A DNA stretch of 64,000 nt from Peribacillus sp. ACCC06369 (GCF_030348945.1 NZ_JAUCEN010000002.1:186001-250000), one strand, 5' to 3'. Numbered from the stretch's first letter, positions 53,817 to 62,976 are shown. A program made the numbers and translations. The notes: generated from the sequence alone by a model not told the origin.

Positions 53817-54395
53817 ATGAGTAAATTTATAAAAGACTATATGATTACGATGAAGGATATCGTTAGAGAAGGAGATCAAATTCTGCGTCAGGTAACGGAT
53901 GAAGTCAGCCTGCCGATTTCGGATGAAGATCGTGAAACGTTGGAATGCATGATGCAATACCTGAAAAATAGCCAGGACCCAAAACTCCAAAAGAAGTACA
54001 ATTTGCGTGAAGGCGTTGGGTTGTCTGCCAATCAGATAGGCTTGAATAAACGCATGTTCGTCATGTATTTTCCAGACGAAAAGGGGAAGCTGTTTGAATA
54101 TGCCCTTGTGAATCCGAAAATTATCAGTCATTCTGCGACAATGATCTATTTACCTCAAAGTGAAGGCTGCCTTTCTGTCGACCGTGATATTAAAGGATAT
54201 GTACCGCGTTATGAACGAGTTAAAATTAAAGCGGTGGATGGTAATGGTGAGGAAATAGAGATGCGGCTGAAGGGCTTTGCTGCAATCGTGTTTCAACATG
54301 AGTTAGATCATTTAAACGGGATGATGTTTTATGACCGGATCAATACCGAGAACCCTTTCAAGCTCCCGGAAAACGTGGAAGTGAAAAGTCTGTAA
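53817..54395 (+). CDS. def: Peptide deformylase
   Basis: 192 residues. Motif 1 is GVGLSANQ (Ser instead of the common Ala), motif 2 EGCLS with the metal-binding Cys, motif 3 QHELDHLNG with the HExxH ligands and catalytic Glu. It removes formyl groups from nascent proteins. The sequence most resembles B. subtilis YkrB (DefB). The start is ATG 53817 with a weak RBS; ATG 53841 has none. The gene is monocistronic. Confidence 0.93.
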   Translation: MSKFIKDYMITMKDIVREGDQILRQVTDEVSLPISDEDRETLECMMQYLKNSQDPKLQKKYNLREGVGLSANQIGLNKRMFVMYFPDEKGKLFEYALVNPKIISHSATMIYLPQSEGCLSVDRDIKGYVPRYERVKIKAVDGNGEEIEMRLKGFAAIVFQHELDHLNGMMFYDRINTENPFKLPENVEVKSL

Positions 54396-54400
54396 AACCC

Positions 54401-54431
54401 AAAAAGGCAAAGCGCCATGCTTTGCCTTTTT
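54401..54431. terminator. Bidirectional terminator between def and the SGNH hydrolase gene
   Basis: AAAAAGGCAAAGC / GCTTTGCCTTTTT, a 13-bp stem. Confidence 0.9.
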
Positions 54432-54437
54432 ACTGTT

Positions 54438-55139
54438 TTAAGGCTGAGGAAGTATTTCCTCTGCCATATGCTTCTGTAAATCACTGAATATGGCCATGCT
54501 CATTTGCTGGTACCCTTCGGAAGTGAGGTGGATGCCATCATCGCTAATCAAGCGATCCAAGTCGCCGGAGGATTTAATATAGGAACGGACATCAATCAAA
54601 GGCACCTTTAGTTCCTCTGCAAGGTTTTTCAATTGGCGATTATACATCCCATGCCAATGTTCAATACCGCCGACATGTGAAACGAAATGCCCGATCGAAT
54701 GACCGAACTTATCAGCGATAGCTCTGTAATACCTGGCAGGATCCAGCGGTGGGAGAGTTAAAAGGAAAGGTGTTACATGCTTGTCCTGAACCTGCTTGAC
54801 AAGTTGTGTGATATTTTCCAGATAGCGTTCGATTGGAACGATAGGCTCATGGTCACCTTCTGGATTCTTGGCTACTTCGTCCCAATGGAAGTTACAGTCG
54901 TTTCCACCGACCTCTATTAATACGATATCGGGATTTTCCGACATGACGTCTTTCTCGATCCGGCTAACCAACAGGTCGGAATTGTCATTGAAAACCCCTT
55001 TATTCAATACTTCCACGAATGGCAAAGATTCTGTTAGCTTAGCTAAAGAGTTCGGATAATTTTCTTTAATAATGCGAAGGCGGCCCTTAACATAAGAAAT
55101 GCCTCTGGTTAAACTGTCTCCAAAACATACGATCTTCAA
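54438..55139 (-). CDS. SGNH/GDSL-family hydrolase
   Basis: 233 residues if TTG 55139 is used (RBS GAGGTG six bases upstream); GTG 55148 overlaps the RBS. Block I is CFGDSLTRG with nucleophile Ser, block III EVGGNDCNFHW, block V SDDGIHLTSEGY with catalytic Asp and His. There is no signal peptide, so it is cytoplasmic. The family contains esterases, lipases and carbohydrate deacetylases. The substrate is unknown. Confidence 0.87.
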   Translation of the reverse strand: MKIVCFGDSLTRGISYVKGRLRIIKENYPNSLAKLTESLPFVEVLNKGVFNDNSDLLVSRIEKDVMSENPDIVLIEVGGNDCNFHWDEVAKNPEGDHEPIVPIERYLENITQLVKQVQDKHVTPFLLTLPPLDPARYYRAIADKFGHSIGHFVSHVGGIEHWHGMYNRQLKNLAEELKVPLIDVRSYIKSSGDLDRLISDDGIHLTSEGYQQMSMAIFSDLQKHMAEEILPQP

Positions 55140-55227
55140 ACTTCTCACCTCGGTATGTGAATGTGTTACTTATATTTTAGTAGTGGAATGATTTTTCGGC
55201 AAACTTTACCTCCTATATAGAAAAACA

Positions 55228-55253
55228 AAAAGCGCTGGAATTCCAGCGCTTTT
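55228..55253 (-). terminator. Terminator of the MFS gene
   Basis: Perfect palindrome AAAAGCGCTGG-AATT-CCAGCGCTTTT adjacent to the stop codon. Confidence 0.88.
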
Positions 55254-55255
55254 AT

Positions 55256-56770
55256 TTATTGTAATGATTCCTCTTTCGAAGGTGTTTCCACTCTTGTTTT
55301 TCCCATAAAGAACACAGTGATTGCTGCAAGACCGATCGGAATGAGAGCCAAGGTGAATATCAATGATATCGAATCGGACATCGCATGAACGATTTTATCC
55401 AGGATAAGGTCCGGAATTTCGGCACGTGCGTCCGATTGGAAGAGCTGTCGTGGGTCCTCCATCAACCCGGCTGTATCCGGACCCCTTTGCATTCCTTTAA
55501 ACGCATCCGTCATTTTACTTGTGAATACATTGTTCTGAATCGCTCCATAAATCGTTACACCGAGTGTCATCCCAAAAGAACGGAGGAATGAGTTTGTTGA
55601 GTTGGCCGACCCCCGGAATCTAGGTTCCAAGTTGTGAATGGACGCAATAGGCAAAAGGGAGAAGGAAAAGCCCATGCCAAATCCAGTCAAAATCATGTAC
55701 AAAGTTAATAAAGTCCTGCTGGTATCAGGGGTGATGGTCCCTAATAAAAGCATACCTGCAAAATAACAGATGACGGAAATCGTCATTAAGTTGCGAAAGC
55801 TTGTCTTTGTATTGAATATCCCGCCAACTGCACTGCCGAATACAGAACCAAGCATCATGGGAGTTAGGATCAATCCGGCATTTGTTGCGGAACCACCGTA
55901 AACTGCCTGCACGAAAATCGGAATATAGACGGTTAAAATAATGAATGTACCGCCATAAAGAATGGCTAAAATCTGAGAAGTGGCAAATAATTGCCTTTTA
56001 AATAGCCATAATGAAATGATTGGATCTTTAGCTCTTTTTTCGAAAAAGAAAAATGAAACGAAGAAAACCACAAAACTGGCAAACAGACCTATGATAGGAG
56101 AGGAACTCCAGCCATACTCCCCGCCCAGTTCGAGAGCGAACATTAAGCTGATAACCGCAATGACGAGAGTTGCTGCGCCACCCCAATCAATTTTTTGCTC
56201 TTGGGTGTTGGGTGACTCCTTGTAATAATTCCAGATGAAAAATAAAGAAATGATCCCAATCGGAACATTGACGTAGAAAATCCAGTGCCAGCTGGAGTAT
56301 TCAGTAATATATGCACCTAAAAGTGGTCCCAATACGCTTGATGCCCCAAATACAGCGCCGAATAGGCCAGTTAATTTTCCGCGTTTTTCAGGTGGGAAAA
56401 TATCAAAAATGATCGTAAAGGCTATAGGCATCAAAGCGCCTCCGCCTATCCCTTGGATTGCACGGAAGATACTTAACTGCACGATGCTCTGAGCCATGCC
56501 ACATAAAGCGGAACCGATTAAAAAGACTATAAGTCCAAAAATAAAAAACCTCTTTCTTCCATACATGTCGGAAAGCTTTCCGAATATCGGCATACTTGCC
56601 ATCGTGGCGACCATATAGGCAGATGTCACCCATACAAACTTATCGAATCCACCTAAATCAGAAACGATCGTTCCCATTGCAGTCGCAACAATCGTATTAT
56701 CCATTGCTGACATCAAGATACCCAATAGTAAACCGGCAACAATGAATTTTTGTTTTTTTTGAACGTTCAT
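55256..56770 (-). CDS. Multidrug MFS exporter, DHA2/EmrB type
   Basis: 504 residues with about fourteen helices. Start MNVQKKQKFIVAGLLLGILM has RBS AAGGAGG. Signatures are SAMDNTIVATAMGTI, motif A GKLSDMYGRKRFFI, motif C GASSVLGPLLGAY. It exports drugs in exchange for protons. It is divergent from a MarR gene, with a perfect palindrome between them. Both the arrangement and the family suggest an inducible efflux system. Confidence 0.9.
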   Translation of the reverse strand: MNVQKKQKFIVAGLLLGILMSAMDNTIVATAMGTIVSDLGGFDKFVWVTSAYMVATMASMPIFGKLSDMYGRKRFFIFGLIVFLIGSALCGMAQSIVQLSIFRAIQGIGGGALMPIAFTIIFDIFPPEKRGKLTGLFGAVFGASSVLGPLLGAYITEYSSWHWIFYVNVPIGIISLFFIWNYYKESPNTQEQKIDWGGAATLVIAVISLMFALELGGEYGWSSSPIIGLFASFVVFFVSFFFFEKRAKDPIISLWLFKRQLFATSQILAILYGGTFIILTVYIPIFVQAVYGGSATNAGLILTPMMLGSVFGSAVGGIFNTKTSFRNLMTISVICYFAGMLLLGTITPDTSRTLLTLYMILTGFGMGFSFSLLPIASIHNLEPRFRGSANSTNSFLRSFGMTLGVTIYGAIQNNVFTSKMTDAFKGMQRGPDTAGLMEDPRQLFQSDARAEIPDLILDKIVHAMSDSISLIFTLALIPIGLAAITVFFMGKTRVETPSKEESLQ

Positions 56771-56850
56771 TTATTTTCCTCCTTCGTATCAACCAGCTCA
56801 TGAATTCCCTTTACATGGTTGAAGGGTAAACGTTAAGATGAAACAAAACA

Positions 56851-56873
56851 TTTATCTTGAAAATCAAGATAAA
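56851..56873. promoter_or_regulatory. MarR-operator-like palindrome
   Basis: Perfect 10-bp inverted repeat TTTATCTTGA-AAA-TCAAGATAAA, 26 bases before the MarR start and 80 before the divergent MFS start. Confidence 0.75.
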
Positions 56874-56899
56874 TTTAAGTGTAAAAGGGGTGGCATTTT

Positions 56900-57379
56900 A
56901 TGTCAAGCGTTAATAGGGTGAATGCAGCACTGTTAGAGAGTTTAACACACAGATTGCAGCGGTATGGAATGAGATCCGTTTTATTTCAACAAAATATGGC
57001 CCATAAAATAGGGGTGTCCCATACGGACTTAAAGAGTGCTGAAATATTGAATGAAACAGGACCGATTACCGCTGGTGAATTATCCAAGATTACAGGATTG
57101 AGCACGGGATCGGTTACAGCACTGATCAATCGCCTTGAGAAATCCGGTTATGTTAAAAGAGAACGAGATCAATTGGACGGAAGACGGGTAATGATTGCAC
57201 CGATACCCGAAAGGCAGGAACAGATTAAATCGCACTATCAATCGCTCTCTATGGCCACCAAGGAGTTATGCTCCGCTTATAATGAGCAAGAGCTAATATT
57301 GATCAATCAATTTGTGGAGGATATCACAAAAATCATGGACAAAGAAAATGACAAGTTAATGAGTGAGCGTGAAAGGTAG
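56900..57379 (+). CDS. MarR-family transcriptional regulator
   Basis: 159 residues. Winged helix PITAGELSKITGLSTGSVTAL and INRLEKSGYVKRERDQLDGR with the typical D/R wing. RBS GGGGTGG is seven to eight bases before ATG. Divergent from the MFS exporter gene, which it probably represses through the palindrome at 56851-56873. Confidence 0.9.
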   Translation: MSSVNRVNAALLESLTHRLQRYGMRSVLFQQNMAHKIGVSHTDLKSAEILNETGPITAGELSKITGLSTGSVTALINRLEKSGYVKRERDQLDGRRVMIAPIPERQEQIKSHYQSLSMATKELCSAYNEQELILINQFVEDITKIMDKENDKLMSERER

Positions 57380-57402
57380 CTGATATGTAGGCTGCCTTTT
57401 TT
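57374..57402 (+). terminator. Terminator of the marR gene
   Basis: AGGTAGC / GCTGCCT stem (one G-T pair) overlapping the stop codon, followed by T-rich sequence. Confidence 0.65.
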
Positions 57403-57505
57403 ATTTTTAGCCAGCTGGGAGCTACTTATCCTACGAAAGCAAAAGGGATATAGTTGAATTTTTATAAAGAGAATGAATTTGTCACGTTTCCATTAAAATA
57501 TATAT

Positions 57506-57520
57506 TGATAATGATTATCA
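57506..57520. promoter_or_regulatory. Fur box of the efe operon
   Basis: TGATAAT-G-ATTATCA is a perfect 7-1-7 Fur motif, 49 bases before the efeO start. Confidence 0.9.
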
Positions 57521-57568
57521 GTATCTGCTAATATGAATCTACAAATCATTTCAAAGGGAGAATACAAA

Positions 57569-58414
57569 ATGAAGAAAGCAAAGGCGTCATTAGCAGTCTT
57601 ACTATCAACCAGCCTATTATTTGGCTGTGCGCAGGAAAAGGAAGAAGCCAAGCCGGCCGACGATAACGCCAAAGAAGCTAGTGCGAGTAAGCTTGATGAT
57701 GTATCTAGCGAGTACCGGGAATATGCGATTGGTGAAATAGAAGAGTTCGTGAACGCAACGGAAGAATTCACTACGGCAGTATCTTCCGGTGATATTGAAA
57801 AAGCGAAGGAGATATACGCACCAGCCCGCATGCATTATGAGAGAGCGGAACCCATCGCTGAAGTATTTGGGGATCTTGATCCCAAAATCGATGCGCGTGA
57901 AGGGGATGTCAAAGATGCAGAATGGGGCGGTTATCATCGGATTGAAATGGGGCTATGGCAAGAAAATACAACAAAGGGATACGAAAAGTATGCAGATCAA
58001 TTAATGAGTGATGTCAATTTGCTTCGAGCCAAAGTTGAAACGGTTAAGGTAACACCTGATTTGTTGATCACGGGTGCGGTGGATTTATTGAATGAAGTTT
58101 CTACCAGTAAGGTTACAGGAGAAGAGGACCGATACTCCCATACCGATTTATATGATTTCGTTGCAAATGTTCAAGGTGCAGAAAAGATCTATGAACTGCT
58201 TACTCCTGCGCTAAAAGAAAAGGATGCGAAGCTTGCTGCGGAAATCCAACAACGTTTTGACGATGTATACGGTTTGCTTGAAAAGCATAAAGATGGGAAT
58301 GGCTACATCTCATATACGGATTTAAAAGAATCTGAAGTCAAAGAGTTAAGCCAAGCAATTGATGCATTAGCTGAACCACTTTCGCAAATAGGGATTGTAA
58401 CGGAGGAATCATAA
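57569..58414 (+). CDS. efeO: EfeO/EfeM-type iron-binding lipoprotein (M75 domain)
   Basis: 281 residues from ATG 57569; AAAGGGAG is eight bases upstream, and an in-frame ATG at 57533 lacks one. Lipoprotein signal peptide with lipobox LLFGC. The imelysin/M75 domain has the metal motif HRIE in WGGYHRIEMGLW. The cupredoxin domain of long EfeO proteins is absent. It captures iron outside the membrane for the ferrous/ferric permease EfeU. B. subtilis YwbM is the counterpart. First gene after the Fur box. Confidence 0.92.
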   Translation: MKKAKASLAVLLSTSLLFGCAQEKEEAKPADDNAKEASASKLDDVSSEYREYAIGEIEEFVNATEEFTTAVSSGDIEKAKEIYAPARMHYERAEPIAEVFGDLDPKIDAREGDVKDAEWGGYHRIEMGLWQENTTKGYEKYADQLMSDVNLLRAKVETVKVTPDLLITGAVDLLNEVSTSKVTGEEDRYSHTDLYDFVANVQGAEKIYELLTPALKEKDAKLAAEIQQRFDDVYGLLEKHKDGNGYISYTDLKESEVKELSQAIDALAEPLSQIGIVTEES

Positions 58415-59701
58415 TTGAAAGAAAATACGCCGAAAGATGCAACCGGGCTTTTTACAAAAAAGGTGAGTCGTCGAAATGTGTTGAAAACGGCAGGGGTCGG
58501 TGGAATCGGAGTCGTGATAGGAGCATCTGGATTTGGAGGGCTGCTTTCTCTTACTGAACAAGAGGCAAAGGGACAAACTAAGGATATTGTTCCTTTTTAT
58601 GGAGCGCATCAAGCTGGTATCACCACTGAAGCGCAAGATAACCTTTATTTCGCATCATTGGAAGTAACCACAGAAAAAAGGTCCGACTTAATCCAGTTGT
58701 TTAAAGATTGGACAGAGGCTGCGGCTCAGATGACAGCGGGAAATTTGATTGGTGAAGCATCTCTTAATACGAATATGCCCCCAAAAGATACGGGGGAAGC
58801 GAAAGAATTATCACCTTCCAATTTAACGATCACTTTTGGAGTGGGTCCGACCCTATTTTCGAAGGATGGCAAAGATCGATTTGGCTTGAAATCGAAAAGA
58901 CCTGCTGAATTAAAGGACCTGCCCAAATTCCCTTTAGATGCGTTAGAAGATGAATGGAGCGGCGGGGATATTTGTATTCAAGCATGTGCAGATGATCTTC
59001 AAGTGGCTTTTCATGCCGTTCGGAACTTAGTGAGAATCGGAAGAGGCAAAACGATCATTCATTGGGCACAGACAGGGTTTCAACGAACTAAGCAAGCCGA
59101 TACACAAAAAACGACACCGCGGAACTTATTCGGGTTTAAGGATGGGACTGTCAATCCGGATACGAATAATGACAGTGAAATGAATGAGCATGTCTGGGTG
59201 AAGGCTGAGGACGGACCTGACTGGCTTGTTGGAGGCAGTTACATGGTGGTGCGCCGAATCCAGATGTACATTGAAGTTTGGGACCGCACAATATTGAAAG
59301 AACAAGAAAATACGTTTGGCCGCCATCGAGACAGTGGAGCTCCACTAGGAATGAAGAATGAGTTTGATAGCGTTGATCTGAAAGCTAAAGACCCAAATGG
59401 AAATCGGATCATTCCAGAAGATTCGCATATAAGTCTATCCAGGGGGGACGGAAAAGCAAAGATACTGCGGCGTCCCTATTCATATGCAGATGGAATGGAT
59501 CCCAAAACAGGAAGCTTCAATGCCGGCCTGCTATTCATTTGTTATCAGCGAAACCCAAGTAAACAATTCATTCCCATACAGGAGCGACTGGCGAAAAATG
59601 ATAAGCTCAACGAATATATCGTTCACAGGGGCAGTGCCATGTTCGCTTGTTTACCAGGCGTGAAAAAGAGTGGCTATATTGGCGATTCCCTTTTTGGCTA
59701 A
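58415..59701 (+). CDS. efeB: EfeB deferrochelatase/DyP-type peroxidase, Tat-exported
   Basis: 428 residues from TTG 58415, directly after the efeO stop, with GGAGG upstream. The twin-arginine signal is VSRRNVLKTAGVGG. DyP motifs are GFKDGTVNP (GxxDG) and the heme-binding His in EDSHISL, then RRPYSY. It is folded with heme in the cytoplasm and exported by Tat. It is thought to oxidise ferrous iron or extract iron from heme, feeding EfeU. B. subtilis YwbN is the counterpart and a known Tat substrate. Confidence 0.94.
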   Translation: MKENTPKDATGLFTKKVSRRNVLKTAGVGGIGVVIGASGFGGLLSLTEQEAKGQTKDIVPFYGAHQAGITTEAQDNLYFASLEVTTEKRSDLIQLFKDWTEAAAQMTAGNLIGEASLNTNMPPKDTGEAKELSPSNLTITFGVGPTLFSKDGKDRFGLKSKRPAELKDLPKFPLDALEDEWSGGDICIQACADDLQVAFHAVRNLVRIGRGKTIIHWAQTGFQRTKQADTQKTTPRNLFGFKDGTVNPDTNNDSEMNEHVWVKAEDGPDWLVGGSYMVVRRIQMYIEVWDRTILKEQENTFGRHRDSGAPLGMKNEFDSVDLKAKDPNGNRIIPEDSHISLSRGDGKAKILRRPYSYADGMDPKTGSFNAGLLFICYQRNPSKQFIPIQERLAKNDKLNEYIVHRGSAMFACLPGVKKSGYIGDSLFG

Positions 59702-59724
59702 ATTGAATTACAAATGAGGACATG

Positions 59725-59762
59725 AAAATCGCCAGCATGGATATTATCCGGTTGGCGATTTT
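59725..59762 (+). terminator. Intra-operon hairpin between efeB and efeU
   Basis: AAAATCGCCAGC / GTTGGCGATTTT stem (one G-T pair). It could be a partial terminator that lowers efeU expression, or mark the end of a transcript. Confidence 0.6.
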
Positions 59763-59787
59763 AGTTCATGAATAAGGAGGTACCAGT

Positions 59788-61542
59788 ATGACTGTTTCTA
59801 GATGGAAGAGTGGGATATTGGTTTTAGTCGTCAGCCTTTTATTTCTTTCAACTGATATAAGGATGGTTGCGGCGGGTGAAAACCATGATCAGCTTTTTGT
59901 TTATATCGGCGATAGTTTAATGAAGGTAAAATCAGGCGACCTTGAGGAAGTATCGAAAAATATTGATCTATTCGAGCAAGATTGGAAAACGATAAAAACG
60001 GACAGCGAGAGTGCGAGGAAAGTCGACGAGAAGCTATCCGCTGTAAAAAGTGCTGTGAGCGACCAAGCCTCCACAGATGAAATCAAAAAGCGATTATCGG
60101 CATTATCAAGTACTCTTGTTATTTATGATACAAACGAAAACCCTGTTGATAATACGGACTATAAAGAACGGTTAGAAGCAATACTTCCTTTAATAGATAA
60201 GTTGGAAGCTTTGATAAATGAAGGTGACTTTGATCAAGCTAAAGTTCAATATACCAATCTCCTGAATCAATGGACCGATGCAGAGGTCATTGTCAGGGAG
60301 AAAAGTGTTGCTACATATGGTGAGTTTGAAACGAAAATGGCCTTTGTGCGGATAGCGATTACCCAAGACCCACCTGATCCGGAAAAAGCCCAAAGAAATC
60401 TAACTGAATTGAAGGGTCTAATCGAGGATTTCCTTGCTGGTAAAGTTGAAGTAGGAAGCCAGAAGAACACATATTCACTTGGGGATGTAACAGAACTTTT
60501 ACAAGGAAGTGCAACGGATATTGAAAAGGATGAAATCGATTCTGCCGTTGATAAGCTAAATGAAATCTTAACAATTTGGCCTAATGTAGAAGGGGAGGTT
60601 TCCACAAGGGACAGCAAGCTTTACAGCGATATGGAAACGAAAGTCCCGACCGCAATCAGCCTATTGCAATCGAAAAAGGTAAAGGCGAATGAAGCAAAGG
60701 GAATCGTATCCGATTTAAACACAAGGTTACTCCCTTTAATTGAGGATACGGGTTATACAACATGGGATGCAGCTCTGATCCTTTTGCGGGAAGGGTTGGA
60801 AGCACTCTTGATTGTAGCTACATTGCTGTCTTTCCTAAAGAAAATCGGGCAAGCGGACAAACAAAAATGGATTTGGACAGGGGTTGGTGCGGGTTTAGTT
60901 GCCAGTTGCATATTGGCAATCATAATCAATATCGTTTTCTCCCAGATCACGGCTGCGTCAAGCCGGGAATATATTGAGGGAATCACTGGAATAATAGCAG
61001 TATCTATGATGTTGACAATTGGCCTTTGGCTTCATAGTAAATCGAATGTTCATGCATGGAACCGGTATATCGGCAAGCAAATGAACCAAGCTATTGCGAC
61101 GGGAAGCATCATCTCTTTCGCTTTAATCAGTTTTCTGTCGATATTCCGTGAAGGTGCGGAGACCATTATCTTTTATGCTGGAATGGCTCCTTATATGGAA
61201 TTAAAGCAGCTGTTGAGCGGAATTTTCCTTGCCTTCCTCATTTTAGTGGTAATTGGTTTCATCATGCTGCGCTACAGTGTGAAATTACCGATGACCCTAT
61301 TCTTTAAAGTTGCAACGATATTCATATATGCCTTGGCTTTCAAGATTCTTGGAGTCTCTATCCATTCACTTCAGGTTTCGCAAGTTATACAGACAAATAC
61401 GATCAGCACCTTCCCGTTTGTAGAAACGATAGGTCTTTATCCAACAATGGAAACGCTGGTGCCGCAAGCTGTTTTAATTTTATTGATCGCAGTGGCCACT
61501 ATTTGGGTTAAAAAGAGTAATTCCTTACGTGCAACCGAATAA
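59788..61542 (+). CDS. efeU: EfeU/FTR1-family iron permease with large extracytoplasmic domain
   Basis: 584 residues. Signal peptide, then an extracytoplasmic helical region of about 300 residues. The seven-helix FTR1 permease follows with both iron motifs: REGLEALL and REGAETI. The last helices end VLILLIAVATIWVKKSN. It moves iron across the membrane after oxidation by EfeB. RBS AAGGAGGT precedes ATG. Gene order O-B-U differs from the U-O-B order of B. subtilis ywbLMN. Confidence 0.93.
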   Translation: MTVSRWKSGILVLVVSLLFLSTDIRMVAAGENHDQLFVYIGDSLMKVKSGDLEEVSKNIDLFEQDWKTIKTDSESARKVDEKLSAVKSAVSDQASTDEIKKRLSALSSTLVIYDTNENPVDNTDYKERLEAILPLIDKLEALINEGDFDQAKVQYTNLLNQWTDAEVIVREKSVATYGEFETKMAFVRIAITQDPPDPEKAQRNLTELKGLIEDFLAGKVEVGSQKNTYSLGDVTELLQGSATDIEKDEIDSAVDKLNEILTIWPNVEGEVSTRDSKLYSDMETKVPTAISLLQSKKVKANEAKGIVSDLNTRLLPLIEDTGYTTWDAALILLREGLEALLIVATLLSFLKKIGQADKQKWIWTGVGAGLVASCILAIIINIVFSQITAASSREYIEGITGIIAVSMMLTIGLWLHSKSNVHAWNRYIGKQMNQAIATGSIISFALISFLSIFREGAETIIFYAGMAPYMELKQLLSGIFLAFLILVVIGFIMLRYSVKLPMTLFFKVATIFIYALAFKILGVSIHSLQVSQVIQTNTISTFPFVETIGLYPTMETLVPQAVLILLIAVATIWVKKSNSLRATE

Positions 61543-61548
61543 TAAAAT

Positions 61549-61570
61549 GGGACTGACGCTAGTCAGTCCC
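61549..61570. terminator. Bidirectional terminator after efeU
   Basis: Perfect 9-bp stem GGGACTGAC-GCTA-GTCAGTCCC between converging genes. Confidence 0.8.
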
Positions 61571-61584
61571 ATTATATGCACTTT

Positions 61585-62010
61585 TTAGCGAAGAGATCGG
61601 CGATAGGAATATTGCTTCCATTGATAAAGGATAAAGCAGCCGATGCAGAATCCTAGAATGGCTATGAGAGATGCCATTCCGACCATCAAAGTGAATATAT
61701 AACCGATAACATTCCAACCCAGTAAAAAAGAAGTCAATCCAAGTCCTAAGCAAACGACTGCAATGGCCTGGTTGAATTGTTGCTGTGAATGATCTTCAGG
61801 AATATAATCGGAGGGCTTCTTTTTCAGAAATAGCTTTGCGAGACGCATGACTGGATTGAAATTAAAGAAAAGACCTAAAAGTCCCGCTGCTAAAGGAATC
61901 GCTAAGATCCATATTTGTCCCGTTAATAAGGCAGTGGCTACGCTTAACAAAATGATCCATTGATTCGTACGTACTAAGGGACGGGGAATAGATCGAATTT
62001 CACTTGTCAT
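61585..62010 (-). CDS. DUF4395 membrane protein
   Basis: 141 residues from ATG 62010 (RBS AGGAAGG). Four helices in two pairs around a basic loop. The start IPRPLVRTNQWIILLSVATAL and the FNPVMRL segment are family signatures of DUF4395, whose function is unknown. No cysteine motifs. Converges on efeU and shares its terminator. Confidence 0.8.
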   Translation of the reverse strand: MTSEIRSIPRPLVRTNQWIILLSVATALLTGQIWILAIPLAAGLLGLFFNFNPVMRLAKLFLKKKPSDYIPEDHSQQQFNQAIAVVCLGLGLTSFLLGWNVIGYIFTLMVGMASLIAILGFCIGCFILYQWKQYSYRRSLR

Positions 62011-62204
62011 CAAATACCAACCTTCCTGATATGTTTTATTTCAGTTTATCTTTATTTTAATTAGTTGTGAAGAGGGATGCTAATTAAAACAAGTGAAGAT
62101 CCAAAGACTCTTCTTATTAATAATTATTTTAATTTAGTATTGATTATAATATCAAAGTAATATAATATGTATAACAAGAAGTTAAAGTGAGGTGGACAGT
62201 ATAT

Positions 62205-62324
62205 ATGGTAGCAAAAGTCTGTGAAACATGCGGAACACCAATAAAAAAGCTGAAGCATTCTTCCCTATGCCAATGCGGTCCTAAGATATTGAGCAATCAA
62301 TTCTCAGTTAAAACAAAAAAATAG
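62205..62324 (+). CDS. 39-residue zinc-ribbon-like peptide
   Basis: ATG 62205 has a strong RBS (GTGAGGTGG) at good distance. It opens MVAKVCETCGTPIKKLKHSS and LCQCGPKILSNQF to TAG 62322, followed at once by a terminator. Four cysteines (CETC and CQC) could bind zinc. The family is not recognised. RBS, terminator and cysteine spacing together make it credible. Confidence 0.6.
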   Translation: MVAKVCETCGTPIKKLKHSSLCQCGPKILSNQFSVKTKK

Positions 62325-62347
62325 AATGATGATTAAATCATAAATTA

Positions 62348-62377
62348 AACCGATTATTCAATTAATCGGTTTTTGTT
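62348..62377 (+). terminator. Terminator of the zinc-ribbon peptide gene
   Basis: AACCGATTA / TAATCGGTT stem followed by a T-rich tract. Confidence 0.8.
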
Positions 62378-62510
62378 TTTCCAATGAAGGGTAAAGATGA
62401 GAATATCCTTTTATCCAATAATATATATTTTTCATTTCTATAAAAATGATGTACGATTAGGGAATAGAATAAAACGTCATGGCGGAAAAGGCATACTTTT
62501 AGTTTGCCTT

Positions 62511-62528
62511 AACCATCACGTGACGGTT
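62511..62528. promoter_or_regulatory. Palindrome just before the MerR gene
   Basis: AACCATCACG-TGACGGTT, symmetric around CG with one mismatched pair (8 of 9). It could be a regulator binding site. Confidence 0.4.
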
Positions 62529-62540
62529 TGGAGGGGTTAT

Positions 62541-62951
62541 ATTGGGAACGAGACTTTAAAAATTGGCGAGTTGGCGGAAATGGCGAATGTTACGAAACGG
62601 ACCGTTGATTATTATACGAACTTAGGCCTGCTTAAAGCAGAACGTTCCGCCTCTAATTACCGTTATTATACAGTCGGTGAACTTGAAAGGCTCCGCCGTA
62701 TCGAGGGATATAAAAGAGAGAACCTTTCATTGGAAGACATAAAAGAAATATTTAAACAGGACATGGAAGCCTCATCAGCAATTGAGGAAACGGGTCTTCA
62801 ACTGAAGAACAAAATGGATGGCCTGAACGAGGAGCTTCAGGAAGTCATCAGCTTGATCAAAAAGGATGAAAAAAATGAGCTCCTTCTAAAAAAACAGATA
62901 TCCCGTGAAAGCATGGCCTTGATCCAATCATTACTAGTGTTGCTGGTATGA
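62541..62951 (+). CDS. MerR-family transcriptional regulator
   Basis: About 136 residues. The N-terminal MerR helix-turn-helix reads LKIGELAEMANVTKRTVDYYTN and LGLLKAERSASNYRYYTVGE, with a C-terminal coiled coil for dimerisation. The effector domain is short, with no cysteines. The start is odd. The strong RBS GGAGGGG (62530-62536) is followed four bases later by ATT in the correct frame, and no ATG/GTG/TTG in frame lies between it and the domain. GTG 62520 is an alternative with no RBS, and ATG 62397 would add 48 unrelated residues. Confidence 0.82.
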   Translation: MGNETLKIGELAEMANVTKRTVDYYTNLGLLKAERSASNYRYYTVGELERLRRIEGYKRENLSLEDIKEIFKQDMEASSAIEETGLQLKNKMDGLNEELQEVISLIKKDEKNELLLKKQISRESMALIQSLLVLLV

Positions 62952-62976
62952 TTGAAATTTATTCCCTATAGTTTTA

